DNA from: Elysia crispata
Lineage: Eukaryota > Mollusca > Gastropoda > Plakobranchidae
DNA length: 64,000 nt
Direction: 5' to 3'
Assembly (NCBI GenBank): GCA_033675545.1
Contig: JAWDGP010005317.1
Location: 278,501-342,500 of the forward strand
A program made the translations under genes and the position numbers. The notes under the pieces were generated by a model. The model searched no databases and had not been told where the DNA came from. It was given only the letters and a program-made list of their open reading frames with translations. Of this stretch, positions 23,901-36,411 are shown one piece after another. Within the stretch, counting starts at the first letter, position 1. Each line of letters opens with the position of its first letter.

Positions 23901-26106
23901 TTTTTCAGAGGACATTATTCCTGATCAAGGCACTGGAATTTTGATAGCAAGTTAGGCTCTTTTAAACCCGAGCTTGTGAATTCTCGTGTGAAGTGTAATT
24001 GAAATGGTTTTTTTTTCCAGAGTTCTGGAAATGCCCACCCAAGAACTTGGAGCTCCTGCCCATCGGAAGTACGACATTGAGGCATGGATGCATGGCAAAA
24101 ACATCTGGGGTGAGGTTAGTAATTTCATCTCCCAAAGCAGGAAAGGCTATTATTTGAATTTTAAAAATTTATTCTCATGAATAAGGTATTTTTTTCATTT
24201 GTTTGCCCCTTAAAGGAAAAAAAATCAGTTATATTTTTTTTTGTGAAAGGAATTTACTCATTTGGCTATTTGAGCAAGAATAATTGTTTTAGGTTTTTAA
24301 CAACTCAATCTTTTCTTTTCATGGAAGTCGTGAGTTTTGGGCTAAATTCCCAAATGATCAACCAAAAAAGTGTTTCACTGAATAGAATATGATATGAAAA
24401 CTGGTGTCATACAACTTTCTCTTTTTATAAAATGTTTTTACGCTGATGCACAGCTTCTTATAGTATTAAGTAATAAAGAAAGAAATTTGTATTTTTTAAT
24501 AGGCCAGATAATTATTTGAACTCAATTCAGATTACATCGTTTTTTTAATTATCATCTTATAATTAAAGTTAATTAGCTTATTCTCTCTATTTGGATGTCC
24601 TCAGATTTCAAGTTGTTCCAACTGCACAGATTTCCAGTCAAGGCGTCTTAACATCAGGTACACTGATCCATCAGGACAGAGGAGATATGCCCACACTGTA
24701 AGACTATTACCAACTTCAAGTTGCATGAATATAGTTTGGCAATTGAAATTCTTTTATACCTTTAAAAGGAACAAATGCCTTTCTAGTACAGATCTTTTAA
24801 AAGCATAAAGTAAATTGCATAGACATGTCACAGATATTGAGATCTGATCTTTTGATGCAGTCCATTTATATGTATTTGAAAGAAGAATAGTCATAAATGG
24901 AAGTTCGCTGCTGTTGGTCACAAAGTAAATCAACGGCCCGGATATATATGTTTATTTTCTGTTGTGGCTTTTGTGAAATCTAAGCGTTTTATTCTTAAGG
25001 CAATAGTGATCCAAACAGACATGTGACAGAGTTTACTATTTAACTCTGAGCAAGGATTATTCGAGAAAGTAATCAAAGGGTTCAGAGCACATTATAAATA
25101 AAATTAAATAAGTAATTTCATTCTGTAATTATTCTTTTCTTTTCTGCAAGTCTCAATACTTAAAAATCATTTTATTTGTAAACTTTTTAAAGGTGAATGG
25201 AACTGGATGTGCAGTGCCAAGGATGATAATTTCAATTCTGGAACAGAACCAACAGCAGGTAAGCGGGCTTTATCTTGATTGTATTCCCTGTGGTAAAGGC
25301 AAGTTAAATTTTGGACTATCCAATTGATTAGATGCATATTATAGATTTCTTGATGGTTCATTATGTACAGTGTAAAAATTATGAGGAAGCTTGCTTTAAT
25401 AATACTTTGATGCCTGTCCTAATCTGGATTATTGGTGATTTATGTTCTAATCATCTTGGTGAATAGTCTTGGATGGACAGATAATTGAATCTTCAATAAA
25501 AATTTTCTTTTGTGTGGATTTGTGTGAAAAACATCAGGAGATCTGTAATCGATAGATTAACAACCTTTTTTGCAGTGTCACAATATTATACAAAAGTTGA
25601 GGACTAGTTCAGAAATAGACAGAAGCTTCATAATATTTTGACAAATTATTTTCGATAGATTTTGCTATAGATCTTTTATGGAAAGCCTGTGATTTTCTTA
25701 CATTTTCACTTTTTAATCTTTATCTAGCATTCTGCAATCATGTTTAAACTTTTGTATCTTTGTCACTAACTGTAGAGAACAGGAATTGTCTGGCATATGA
25801 GGATAATTGTGGACACTTCTTAACCATGGTTTTACTGCATTAATAAGTAATTGCTTTCTACAGATGTTTCAGAGGTACTGCCTTGAGTTTAGACACATGC
25901 CAAAGTATGATAAGATATTGTATCTTGCTCTAGCTTGGAAAACTTTCAAGTTGATCTTTTCTTATTGCTTTTCTTTCACTTATCAGGGTCGAAAACTGAC
26001 TCTCCCAGAAGCTCTCTGGCCTTATATGGATGGAGAAACTTACCTGAGTGGTGATGGCAAAACCAAGTCCTGGTACACTTTTGTGAAAACGTTACGAAAG
26101 GTCTGA
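14995..26106 (+). CDS. SARS2: Mitochondrial seryl-tRNA synthetase, complete, 16 exons
   Basis: Charges mitochondrial tRNA-Ser with serine; class II synthetase. Exons: 14995-15081, 15411-15644, 16828-16863, 17262-17339, 17533-17587, 18143-18209, 18942-19047, 21324-21371, 21650-21758, 22304-22349, 22760-22847, 23040-23152, 24021-24114, 24605-24697, 25193-25258 and 25987-26106; all GT-AG, all in phase, 1440 nt, 479 residues (human 518). The start follows an in-frame TGA 9 nt upstream. Residues 1-60 are rich in Arg, His and Leu, as in a mitochondrial presequence. Visible signatures: serine-site TAE at 267-269, motif 2 CYRAE (Arg298, Glu300), [16 protein letters not shown] at 309-324, MPTQELG and DIEAW at 360-378, [10 protein letters not shown] at 392-401, motif 3 GTGCAVPR at 421-428. 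Human has the same strings nearly unchanged. The short exon 3 and exons 4-5 encode the N-terminal helical arm. Introns 7 and 9 hold mobile elements. Confidence 0.97.
17896..17929. repeat. (ATT)n microsatellite in SARS2 intron 5
   Basis: About eleven ATT units followed by a pyrimidine-rich tract with CTTCTTCCCTCCTCC and a T-run. Confidence 0.9.
18699..18758. repeat. 29-bp tandem duplication in SARS2 intron 6
   Basis: AGTGTCTAAGGTTTACAGAA plus CCCTTTT occurs twice back to back with period 29, virtually without differences, indicating a recent duplication. Confidence 0.85.
19263..21031. mobile_element. Outer Tigger-like TIR element in SARS2 intron 7, interrupted
   Basis: The left end reads CAGTGCACTCCTGATATATC and the right end, inverted, CAGTGCTCACGACTTATATC: the first seven bases and the ATATCGAC portion agree. 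The left flank is TA (19261-19262); the right flank is TTTTTA, so the duplication is not clean. Without the 1.02-kb insert, its own sequence is about 750 bp. Inside are phrases such as GTCGATATCAGAGAAAAG and GATGTCGATATAAGTCG typical of Tigger-like elements. No transposase domain is seen. Confidence 0.65.
19897..20918. mobile_element. Inner TIR DNA transposon nested in the outer element
   Basis: Ends are CAGTAGTCTCCGGATAAACG at left and its near-perfect inverse at right (inverted right end CAGTAGTCTCCGGATAAAAG), both flanked by TA (19895-19896 and 20919-20920). Near-identical TIRs with an intact TA duplication indicate a fairly recent TcMar insertion. Subterminal GCGTGCGTTTAGG motifs occur at left (about 19939) and twice at right (about 20788 and 20807). 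An open frame at 20397-20759 (120 residues) matches no transposase I know, so the 1022-bp copy is probably non-autonomous. Confidence 0.85.
21806..22058. mobile_element. Long-arm hairpin (foldback MITE) in SARS2 intron 9
   Basis: The left arm (21806-21890, starting AAATATGTGTAGCAACAC) pairs imperfectly with the right arm (21973-22058) around an 82-bp loop. Shared blocks include GTGTAGCAACAC, ATGAGAxGTTTTGC, GCAGAGAA and GAAAGCTTG. The arms have diverged by several substitutions and small indels, so it is not very young. Target duplication not resolved. Confidence 0.8.
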
Positions 26107-26920
26107 AATAAGTCATGGTGCATTGCATTGTCACTCAGCTCTGTACTATGCTTTATTCTAGTTTCATTGAAGACTGTGTTTTGTCCTCATTGAATTAAGG
26201 TGAAAATCAATGGATTTAAGATTTTCATCTTTATTTTTCTGTTGATCGAGCTTGGAAAGGACAGCGAAAGATGGAGATGTTGACTTGACTCCTAACCCAT
26301 GTGATTCTGTGTAAGCCTGTAGTAATGATCTTTCACTAATGTGACTAAAAAAGCATCTGCTGCCTAGGAGGAAGATCAAGTAGTAAAAACTTTTTGATAA
26401 CTTTAATGTATTGTCAAATCAAGATTGTATTACTGTGAAGATAAAAATTTGTATTTCTCTTTATATGAAAATTACTCTTAACCTTGAGTTGTGTGGGAGC
26501 ACCATTAAGTTTTGAATTGGGGCAAAATTAAAGATTTCACTATTTATCACAAGACTGAGCAGTGAGGTAACTAGTGTAAGTCCCTTCATAGATGACATTC
26601 TAAAGCTTTCTTTCTACATGTACATGTCATACATACTGCTGATTTTTTTTTATTTATCTAATTTATCCCACATGCCTTTTATTTTATTTTTTCTCTTATC
26701 TTTTGATGACCTGGTTGGTTGATAGATAGGTTGGTAGCATTTATATTTACTTGATATTATGGAAGGTTCTTTTGGTTGTAAGAAATGTGTTAGTATCTGA
26801 TTTTAAAATTTAGATTTATTTTGAGTGTCACATTTGCTAGCTTTTAAAATAACAACCACAAGACAAAACGGTGGTTATGAATTTTGGACATTCATTACAT
26901 CCTCTTGACATATGTTACTG

Positions 26921-26926
26921 AATAAA
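26921..26926 (+). promoter_or_regulatory. Candidate poly(A) signal of SARS2
   Basis: AATAAA 815 nt after the SARS2 stop, the clearest canonical hexamer downstream; weaker variants lie closer. Confidence 0.35.
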
Positions 26927-27110
26927 ACACAACATTTGCCATTATTTGTCTTACATTTGTTCTCATTTTTTTGCAAGTAATTATGTTTTATTATATCATA
27001 TGGTAAATAATATTTACATATGAATATATTTTGTTATATTATTTTTATATCTATCTAAATATATATATCTCCCTGGCTCTACTTTGGTCGGCTCTGCACC
27101 GCTCTTATTA

Positions 27111-27241
<131 letters not shown>

Positions 27242-27741
27242 GAAAGAAAGAAAGCAGTCAAACAACGATAGAGGCTAGGACGTATAGAGCTAGACCTAAG
27301 GATCTATAGATGCAAGTGATTATAAATAAAGTGAGTCAACCTAATTAGCCAAGCACTGCTCACTCGTGTAGAGCAAGCACGTTCTATGTGTAGAGAAAGA
27401 TGTGTGGACTTTTCTCAATAGGTGTGGCTAATTTCAAAGCCGACTATACACTAACAAAGAAACTGCTCTTTATCCTTAATCTGCTAAAAAGGGTTTGGGG
27501 AAATAAACAAGAATTTTCACTTATGCATAAGTGAATTCGTTTGGTTGAATGGGCTGTTGATACTATCAGACGAAATTGTCGAATGCCTAAATAAAATTGT
27601 GGAAAATGATCTAATACTGCACTTTCTTAATGTATTTAAAGATTCTTTTATACGCTTCTTAGAAGGCTCTCCAACTTACTCCTACTTAAATATCGCTTAA
27701 TAGATCAATGTGGATTTCTGCTGTTGTTGTTGTTATCATTA

Positions 27742-27743
<2 letters not shown>

Positions 27744-27795
<52 letters not shown>

Positions 27796-27812
27796 GTTGT
27801 TGTTGTTGTTGT
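27744..27812. repeat. (ATT)n microsatellite turning into (GTT)n
   Basis: About 17 ATT units followed by six GTT units; a short GTT run also precedes it near 27721, so two related motifs flank the array. Confidence 0.9.
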
Positions 27813-29100
27813 AGATGCTAATGTTATTTTTACTTTTTAAAGACTGCAGCTCAGATAGCAAGGCCGATTTTTTTTACCTTTTAGGCGCATCCAGCTCTAC
27901 GAAAGTGAGCTGCTCTTTTATGTGATTTATTAATAGAGCATTAAATTTAAAAGGCTGACTTCGATTAACATCATTTAAAAGCATTAAATACTAGTGAAAA
28001 AATATTTCATCCGCTTGTTTTGCCTTGCATTTGCATGTATTGTAGACGCTATCTAAAATCTTCAATCATGTATTTGCGGGCTAACTTTGAGACAACGGCA
28101 GTCGTGAAAAAGGAGGTAACTATCACATACAGGCACAATTAATTCTTAGCGTTAGAACTAATTTGCGAATGCGAATTATTACGTTGATGAAATAACCAAG
28201 TTTCCTGCCGGGGAAACAATTAGATAGATACGTATGATGGGCAGACATATTGGCTGAGAGAAAATAGAGAGAAAGACGGGTAAATAGACAGATTGAAAGA
28301 TAGATGGATAGGGAGAGAGAGAGCGTGGAAAGGGGGAGGGAGGACAGAGAGGCCAGAGCTGAAAATGGGAAGATAGAAAAGAGAGAGAAAGACGGGCGAG
28401 GGAGAGATTGAGACAGACAGAGAGAGAAAGGGCAGAAGGTTCGGATTGTTCTGCTCCCTAAAAATAAAACTACCTAATTCCTGCAACATTTTATCTGGAT
28501 ATAAACCATATCAATGCATACACGTTCCTTAAATAAACCCTTTTCACACTACTGGCCAGTTTAAACTGTACAAACGGTAGACATCAAACTGGGCGCGCAA
28601 AGGTAGGTCAAGTGAGTCTCAAGCGAGCTACTGACCATTGCGAAGCCCACTCAACTCCAAGTATCGATTAAAGGTCGAATGTTAATTGGAAGTTTGTTTT
28701 GGTCCATGAGTTCAGGTTTTGCCCCTTAACAACGCGCTGCGTGGCAGAGGTTGTGGAGCCTATCGGAGAAAGAAATTTTCAGTGTGGAAATCAGAGTCAC
28801 ATTAAGGATCACAAGACCCTCACTTTCTGAAGCAACTAGAATTAACCAAGTCCTCTTTTTTTTTTTTTTTAATTAAAACAGTTGAAAAGAGGAATAACTC
28901 GTGAAGTTATTCTGATTTCTTGAAATTGGCTCTATCAAATCAAAGTCTTTGCAAAAGTCAGAATACGATTAATCTGGCTCCAAAATGATTTTTTTTTCTA
29001 CTAGTGAAAATGAAAGTAAATATCATACCGATTATTCTATAACACATGTAATCAAACCATACAGTCTGGACGGGAAGGAATAAGTAGCTGTCCTCAGCTG

Positions 29101-29745
29101 TTGTTTGAGATGCCTTGTTATTCTTTTTCCTGCTGGAGAGAGGAAAGGAGGAGGGGTTTGAAAGCATTGCACCAGATTTTAAGAAATGAATTTTTCATGG
29201 ACAAGATATTATGTCACCTTATTAAAAATATGATTTGTTCAATGCTGTTCTTCACATGCACATAATACTGTAACTTATCTTAGTTTTGGCAAATGATATA
29301 AGTAATAGTTAAGAGTAATTAAGGCAGTAAAGGATGCCTTGACTATTAAATCTGTTAATTGCTCAACAAGGGAAGGGACGAGGAGTTCGAAAGCATTGCA
29401 TCAGATTATAAGAAATCACTTTATCATACTAGGCAAGCTATAAAATTACCTTATTTAAAAAAAATGTTTTTTAATGTTTCTCTTGACGTAATTAGAAACA
29501 GTAACTTATTTTAGTTTTGGCAAATGATAAAAGTAGTAGTTAAGAGTGCGTTGTTTGGGATGTCTTGTCTTTTAATCTGTTTCCTGTTCAACAAGGGGAA
29601 AGGAGGAGGGAATCGAAAGTATTGCACCAGATTTTAAGAAATTGTTTTCATGGATAAGCTTGTTTAAAAAAGATTAAGTTTTGTTAATGTTAATGTTCCT
29701 CTTTTCATTAGTATAAGTGTAACTTAGCTTAGTTTAGAGGCAGTC
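29101..29745. repeat. Three degenerate tandem copies of a ~222-bp unit
   Basis: Copies begin at about 29101, 29329 and 29551. Shared phrases in the same order: GGATGCCTTG or GGATGTCTTG, GGAAAGGAGGAG, GAAAGCATTGCACCAGATT, AAGAAAT, TAACTTATCTTAGTTTTGGC and CAAATGATAxAAGTA. Copies have diverged by substitutions and indels. No frame is conserved across copies, so it looks like non-coding tandem amplification. Confidence 0.8.
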
Positions 29746-30037
29746 TTATCTGTTTTATGTGGCTTTAATGATTTTCTAAAATAAATTATTATGGATGCTC
29801 AGATTAGTATAAGAGAGACAATTACTTACAATAGAGAGTTACCACACGAATGTAGCTCCACGAGTGAATGGCAGTCTGGTGATCGAATTTGATTGAATGT
29901 GTAGTGTATAGATGTGACTGTCTACTACTAGGCCATTTTGACGACTCATGTTTATACCCTATTTACTTCATCCATTTTATTTGTAATTTTGTACATCAAA
30001 CAGACAGTTTTCGAAACACCAAATCAAAAAAGTTTTG

Positions 30038-30125
30038 GGTAGCGGTGAGGATCGATTCCGCAACGAAGATTCCTACCTGTTGCGAATCGCACGCTCTATC
30101 ACACGACCACTTACAAAGTCGCTCT
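30038..30125 (-). repeat. tRNA-like SINE head (degenerate)
   Basis: On the - strand, GTGGTCGTGTGATAGAGCG resembles a pol III A box and GGAATCGATCC a decayed B box (consensus GGTTCGANTCC), spaced about as in a tRNA. The cloverleaf does not close well, so it is a tRNA-derived repeat at best. Confidence 0.4.
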
Positions 30126-30944
30126 CTGTTTTGGGAATCTTGATTTATGATTTTCTCCTTACCCGTAATAACACTGCATTACAGAAAGGAAAGTTTTGTT
30201 CATTGTGATTAAGGCCAGCACCCTCTTGTCTGAATCATTTGACGACTAAGGCATGATAATTATAGTGTGGCACTTAAAACGAACAGTTTACTTTATCGAT
30301 TTTGTTCACCTACTTACAAATTCTTCGGGAAATTTAAGGATGTTTAATTTCTCAAGTATCAGATTTCATTCATAATTCATAATTCAGATTCCCCTGCTCT
30401 GAAGGAATTCAGGGCACATCGCAGTTTTAAAAATTAATTTATGTATCACAGGTAGTAAAACATGCCATTCATACACATAACAGTTTATCTAGGACATGTT
30501 TTTGACTACATAATTACACCCTATTTATTTCTTTCATATTTTTACAACTTTATACAGTCTGTTTATTCAATGAATATTGTTTGTAACAATTAAAAGTCCA
30601 TTCATTGTTTGTAACTAAGTCAGACTGAGTAATAAATAACAAATTTAGATTTCTTAAAGTTCTGGTTATGATTACCTTCTACTACTTTCAATTTCGGATT
30701 TTCCCCTTCCCAACCCCCACCCCCTCTTAATTATTCCGTCCCAGAAAAGTGCGTAGTCTCTCATCGGTCTAAATTCGACAAAGCAAGCACGACACGTACC
30801 ATCAAAGGCAGCACTTTTAGTCAGTGTCACGCTTCAATGATTACAGAAGTGAAGAGACACAAATTAATTCTACCGGGGATTTGTAATAAGTGTCACTGGA
30901 GCGATGTCCACTGAATTCCATGGTGTGCGCAGTGGGTGAGAAAA

Positions 30945-31345
30945 ACAATATCGTGCTATCGCGCTGGGTGAGAAAAGGGCTATCATGCTATCATGGTGGG
31001 TTAGAGGAAGGCTATCATGCTATCATGTTGGGTTAGAGGAAGGCTATCATGGTGAGTGAGAAAAAGGCTATCATGCTATCATGGTGGGTGAGAAGAACTC
31101 CAGAAGGCTATCATGCTATCATTGTGGGTGAGAAGAAGGCTATGATGCTATCATGGTAGGTGAGAGGAAGGCTATCATGCTATCTTGCTAGGAGATAAGA
31201 AGGCTATCAAAGTTAATATTCTGTCGTGTTGGATGAGAAGAAGGTAATCGTGCTATCATGTTGGGAGAGAAAAAGACTATAATGCTATCATGCTGGGTTA
31301 GAAGAAGATTATTATGCCATCATGTCATCAAGCTATCATGCTGTG
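30945..31345. repeat. Minisatellite, ~32-bp GGCTATCATGCTATCATG units
   Basis: About ten imperfect units of the form GGCTATCATGCTATCATG plus GTGGGTGAGAAGAA, with variants ending GTTAGAGGAA. Units differ by small substitutions and some are truncated, the pattern of slipped or unequal amplification. The region is free of long open frames. Confidence 0.9.
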
Positions 31346-31764
31346 TAAGGCTTGACATTTGACGGTGGTGCGGGAAAATATGAAATTAAGAAACAAACAA
31401 ATAAACAAAAAATGAATAATAAAAAAAAAAAAAATAAGAATCTAGGCCTTAACGAGAAAAAAAAAAGCTGCTGATTTTTGAGACAATAAGATTAAACATT
31501 TACAAAAAAAAAACCCAGACCAATTCTGCTCTTAATAATAACCTCAACTGTCTTCGATTGTACATTTCCTCCAATTCTTATTTCTATTTGTTTTCCTAGA
31601 TTATTATGTCCATACTTCTTTCATACCAAATTGTTATATTTTCCGAACCGTCTACCTCTTTATCGTCCTTTCTTTTTTCAATTCCATTCTTTCTCTCTCT
31701 CACTTATTTCCATTTCTCACAGTTTTTCCTTCTTTCACTACCTTCCTCACCATTCTTCCTAATT

Positions 31765-31767
<3 letters not shown>

Positions 31768-31841
<74 letters not shown>

Positions 31842-31887
31842 CCTCTATCTTTCTCTCTCTCTCTGTCTCTCTTTCTCCCTCTATCCT

Positions 31888-31918
<31 letters not shown>

Positions 31919-31923
31919 GTCTC

Positions 31924-31984
<61 letters not shown>
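31768..31984. repeat. Interrupted (CT)n microsatellite
   Basis: Two pure CT blocks (about 31768-31836 and 31932-31978) joined by CT mixed with TCTGTCTC and TTTCTCCCTC interruptions. Confidence 0.95.
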
Positions 31985-31986
<2 letters not shown>

Positions 31987-33072
31987 ATCCTCCCCCACCC
32001 CATACACTGTTACCGGGTTTTTCTCTCCATCAATAATCTTCCAAGCTTTCATGGCCTACAGATATCCGGTTTTGACTTTGACCAGAATTCACTAAGCCCT
32101 AGAAATCGATCACTTAGGTCCTTAAAGTGTTTCAAGTGCTCGTGATTTTTTTTTTTTTTGTCCTTTTTATTTCACCGTTATTTCTAGACCGTAGAGGAGC
32201 CTATTCAAAAAAAAAAAAAAAAAATATCACCTTTCCTTTAAACTATTGACCCTTTCACCTCGCCATATATAAGACGAAGAATTGACCCAAATACCCAAAT
32301 AGGCGCCTACTCCCACAAAAAGACATTGAAAACACAAAAAAGGAGTAACAAAATACCGATTTTTAGATCGATCGACTTTCAATTGAAAGCATGATTTGTA
32401 GTCTAGTCTTGTAACGACTCGAAAAGAACTCTGGCGAAAAGCACACGCGATGCGATACCGTAACGCCGAGTTTCACTCCACTCGTTTAGTCACTCTTGGC
32501 AATGAAGATGATTCTTTCGCATCTATTTATTTTTTTTTTTTTTTTTGGGAAAAAGAGGGGTGGGGGTGGGTCTCAGAATATCTCTTTGTCAGTATGAGGA
32601 GCAACTTGATCTCTCTCACAGTCATTATGATCGAAAAAAGAAAATAGATGCAATGAGAATAGTTAACTAAATTTTATAAAAGCTCAAATCTATGTATAGA
32701 TATCCTTGTAACGATTCATTATGATGTAGGTGTAAATAAATGTGCAACTATGGATTCCCAAAAAGAACTTTGAGAAATTTTTGCAGAACTTCAGAGAATC
32801 TTGAAATAATTTTAATGGGAAATTACAGAATGAGCTGATATTCCATATTCATATTACTCGACGTCATTGTCTTTTTGTGCTTATGCTCTAAGGTGAAGGA
32901 ATTTTTTCAGAACATTATCAAAACACTCAATCTTTTGTTAGTTTTCCAATATGTCCCTTTTCCATTGCGGTAAATTCAGAAAATGGATTCATCCATTGAA
33001 GTTTAAATATGGCAGTGCAAAGCTCATGGTTTTAAAACTTTGTAATTAAATATTAATTTCATTAAATCCTAG

Positions 33073-33129
33073 GTGGTGACACGACTTGAGAGCCTGACGG
33101 GGGCCACCAACCTGCACGACGAAGTCTAG
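33073..33129 (+). CDS. Candidate orphan terminal exon, product unknown
   Basis: After AAATCCTAG at 33064-33072 an 18-codon frame reads VVTRLESLTGATNLHDEV and stops with TAG at 33127-33129. It is richer in G and C than its AT-rich flanks, and an AATAAA lies at 33232-33237, about 100 nt on, so it has the form of a last coding exon. I found no matching upstream exon and do not recognise the C-terminus. It could be chance. Confidence 0.35.
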   Translation: MVTRLESLTGATNLHDEV

Positions 33130-34222
33130 TATGGCTGATCGCGTAGAATCCCAATGACGAAGCCAATGCATTTTGCAGCTATATATTGTTCTTTTGAAAG
33201 AAAAAAGAGTTAAAAAAGGGCTTCTGGTTATAATAAAAGCTGCGAATATTGATATATCTTATTTTCTTTCTACTCGCATCTCTTGAGAATTATTATTTTC
33301 CTCGCTATCCTATATTAATAGGCCTACTTGGAGGCTGGGAATCTCATATCTTGCCTGTGCTCTAAACTTCTCTGTTCTCTTGATGCCGCTTTGTCCAATA
33401 ATAAGACTCTAAGGGAGACTTAGGGGACGTTAAAGTATTAAAACTTCTTTAACAAAATAAAAATGCACATAGGAGTATTCAGTACACGCCACTGTATTCG
33501 GGTCGTTATTTCTTTCTATTTTATCGTGGTTTTTGTTTTTGTTTTTGTTTTTGTGGGGTTTTTTTTTAATTTTATTTTTTTGTTGTGAAAGTTAGTAGTA
33601 GCTGTGAATTCAGTTGCTTTTTTCGTATTGATCATGTGTAGGTTTGCCTTGAAGGTACAATGGAAACTTGAGAATTGAAAAAAAAAACAACATAATGAAA
33701 TAAATTCTAAAGAGGGACAATATAAAATAATGGAAATATTGCACTCAAATTCAATAATCACTGCCAAAAAACTCTGGTTTTATTAGACAAAAATCATCAA
33801 AAATTTTTTTCTTTTTCTTTATAAGTTCAAACTAGTTTAATTACATGCGAAACAAAAAAATGGGAAATACAGAAAAAAATGAATATTATACTTTTTTATT
33901 AAATAATTTAATTTTTTAATGTTTCATAAAGCCTTTTATTTACAGTACTTCTTGCGTGCCATTCAGTTTCTATGTATTGAACAGAGATCAATGCTCGAGT
34001 CTTGGCAATGTCTGCTTTATTGAGTTTTATAAACTGCTGACTTGTGAACTGTTAAAACTGAATAATTAAAGGTAAATAGCGCATTTAGCCTACTGCACAA
34101 TAAGCATAATATCACTTTGCACGCTATATTAATTTCTCACACTCCATTATTCGGCCCTGCATGACTTAGCTGACATATTCTCAAATAATATAAGGTAAAG
34201 GTTAAATTTAAATCTATTGTCT

Positions 34223-34227
<5 letters not shown>

Positions 34228-34303
<76 letters not shown>

Positions 34304-34396
34304 TTCCTTCTCTCTCACTTATTCACGTCCTCCAAAACAAAACAAAAATTAAGAAAAAATAATATAGTGAAAAGTTTTCTCAATCCTTTCTCTCTT

Positions 34397-34449
<53 letters not shown>

Positions 34450-34553
34450 GCCTGTCTCTCTATCTATCTATCTGTCTATCTATCTTTCTATCTATCTATC
34501 TATCTATCTATCTTCTTTCATCCAACTCCACCCCCCACCCCCCCCCCCCCCCC
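34228..34553. repeat. Compound array: (CT)n, (TATC)n and poly(C)
   Basis: Two CT blocks (about 34230-34308 and 34389-34449), then TATC units (about 34460-34511), then a C-rich run at 34528-34553 broken only by single A bases. The C-run is a run of G on the other strand. Confidence 0.9.
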
Positions 34554-35297
34554 CTTTTCCCCTAAAAAATGAATAAAAAAAACAGAACAACTGTTATACT
34601 CCACAGAATGAAGCCACCGTTACGCACTTCTCGTCCCAGTGACGGTTCGGTTCCACTCTAAGAAATCGAGAGTGAAAGAGATAAAACAAATTTATGCGGT
34701 CATTGATCGACACAGCTCATTTCTTTTAGAAAACGAACCAACGCTTAGCATAATTATGCTTTATTTGTAATGTTCCTTCTTTGAAAGATATGAGCATACC
34801 GCCTTAAAGTCCCTCAAAGAAATCAGGCAAGTTCAACACGTTGGAAGTGCGTAAGCTGAAGACGTGAGCTGCTTAACACAGTTGTGGGCAGAACTGCTAT
34901 GATGTGCTATAGCTTTTAATGATGCCCTCTAAGGAGACTGGGAGATATATAGGACGTGGAGGAAATTTTTCAAAGCCTAGATCTAATGACGTCGTCAAAA
35001 TTTTCTCAGAATCTAACAAAGCCAGTAACAGAAGGTCATGATTTTATTATTCTAACAAAAATTTTGGTCACAATTCGAAGTCATTGTGATTATTATTGAA
35101 GATGATATGAGTCCATGTCTAGGGACCATATCAACCAACCTAAGGTAACTTGACGACGATCCTCAGCATTATGCTCTTGGCACCGGCTGCGATTTATCGT
35201 AAAGTTTTTACAATTATTAATCATTCCTCTCCGTTCAACTTAGAGAAACTCATGAGGCGTAATCTAAGTAGTAACATGGGAAAAAAATGTCTTAAAG

Positions 35298-35360
35298 CTA
35301 GTCCTCCTAGTGTCTGACTATAAATGTAAGAGGTCCTGGACTCGAACCCTATCTGGTGAA
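35298..35360 (+). repeat. Possible SINE head
   Basis: GTGTCTGACTATAAATGTAAGAGGTCCTGGACTCGAACCC resembles the anticodon-arm to B-box part of tRNA-derived SINEs (B box decayed to GGACTCGAACC). No A box is clear upstream. Confidence 0.3.
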
Positions 35361-35675
35361 TTCCCATTCTGGAAGTGGGGTTGAATCCACTGAACGAACC
35401 CTACACAGCTCTTGGCCTAACTTGACTAAAAGCCGCCTCACTAGTCGATTCTTGACGAAACTATAAGGACGTAAAACTAATCAAAGAGTTTGTTTTGTGA
35501 CCAAAGAAATATTCACCCGAGTATGCTAACTTGACTGCATCATGAAGGCCAGTGGAACATTTATAAATGTGCTAATATGAAAACAGAATCTGATAAATTT
35601 AACCTCCTCCCTAAGATCCGTGAAAATTATCATTAAACCAGAAAACTTAAAAACCACAAAATTATAATAACAATA

Positions 35676-35677
35676 AC

Positions 35678-35753
<76 letters not shown>
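35676..35753. repeat. (AAT)n microsatellite
   Basis: About 25 uninterrupted AAT units, preceded by ATAACAATAACAAT degenerate units. Confidence 0.95.
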
Positions 35754-35756
<3 letters not shown>

Positions 35757-36279
35757 CCCGCAAAGGAAAAAAAAAAGAAAAAGAAAAAACAACAAAAAGA
35801 AAACCACAACGGATGGTTTCGCTACCTCTGAACAATGCTTGATTACTAAATTACAGATTCCAGCCAGTCAACAGCACTGTTCAAATTAGCTTAACGTTAA
35901 AAAAAATTCGCTAAGTGTTAAAAAGTATTAGCGACATAGGAGAATCTTGTGCTTATTGAGTGTTGGGTGCTATGAGTAAAATCACTACTGAAACAGTGGT
36001 TCAAGCCGGTTTTATTCTCAAAATGTTTAGAACCAACAGTGACGTCACAATTTCCCTTTCTCAAAAAAGTATGATAACTCTTTTAAAACTTGTTCTAGTA
36101 GAAAAAAAATGGAAAGAGAAAGACAGACAGATAGACAAACAGTGAAAGAAACAACAGAGAGGTTTGAATTTTAGAGCAAGTTGATATGACGATGAGAGAG
36201 GGTTCAACAGAGAGAGATACAGAGGTGAAAAGTGAGAAAAAAAAAATAAAAATAGAGAGAAAGGAAGGTAAGAGATCAA

Positions 36280-36346
36280 GAGAAAGAAGAAGAAGAAGAA
36301 GAAGAAGAAGAGAGAATTAACGATTGAGTAAGAGAAAGAGTGTTAG

Positions 36347-36407
<61 letters not shown>
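36280..36407. repeat. (AAG)n then (GA)n arrays
   Basis: A short AAG array (36282-36312) and a GA array (36350-36407) within a longer purine-rich tract that starts near 36110. Confidence 0.9.

Positions 36408-36411
<4 letters not shown>

Noticed and set aside
35526-35807. Poly-Tyr, poly-Leu, poly-Lys, poly-Ser and poly-Thr frames over trinucleotide arrays (also 36.6, 47.4 and 56.7 kb)
   Set aside because: Homopolymer translations of AAT, CTT and AGT arrays; not genes.
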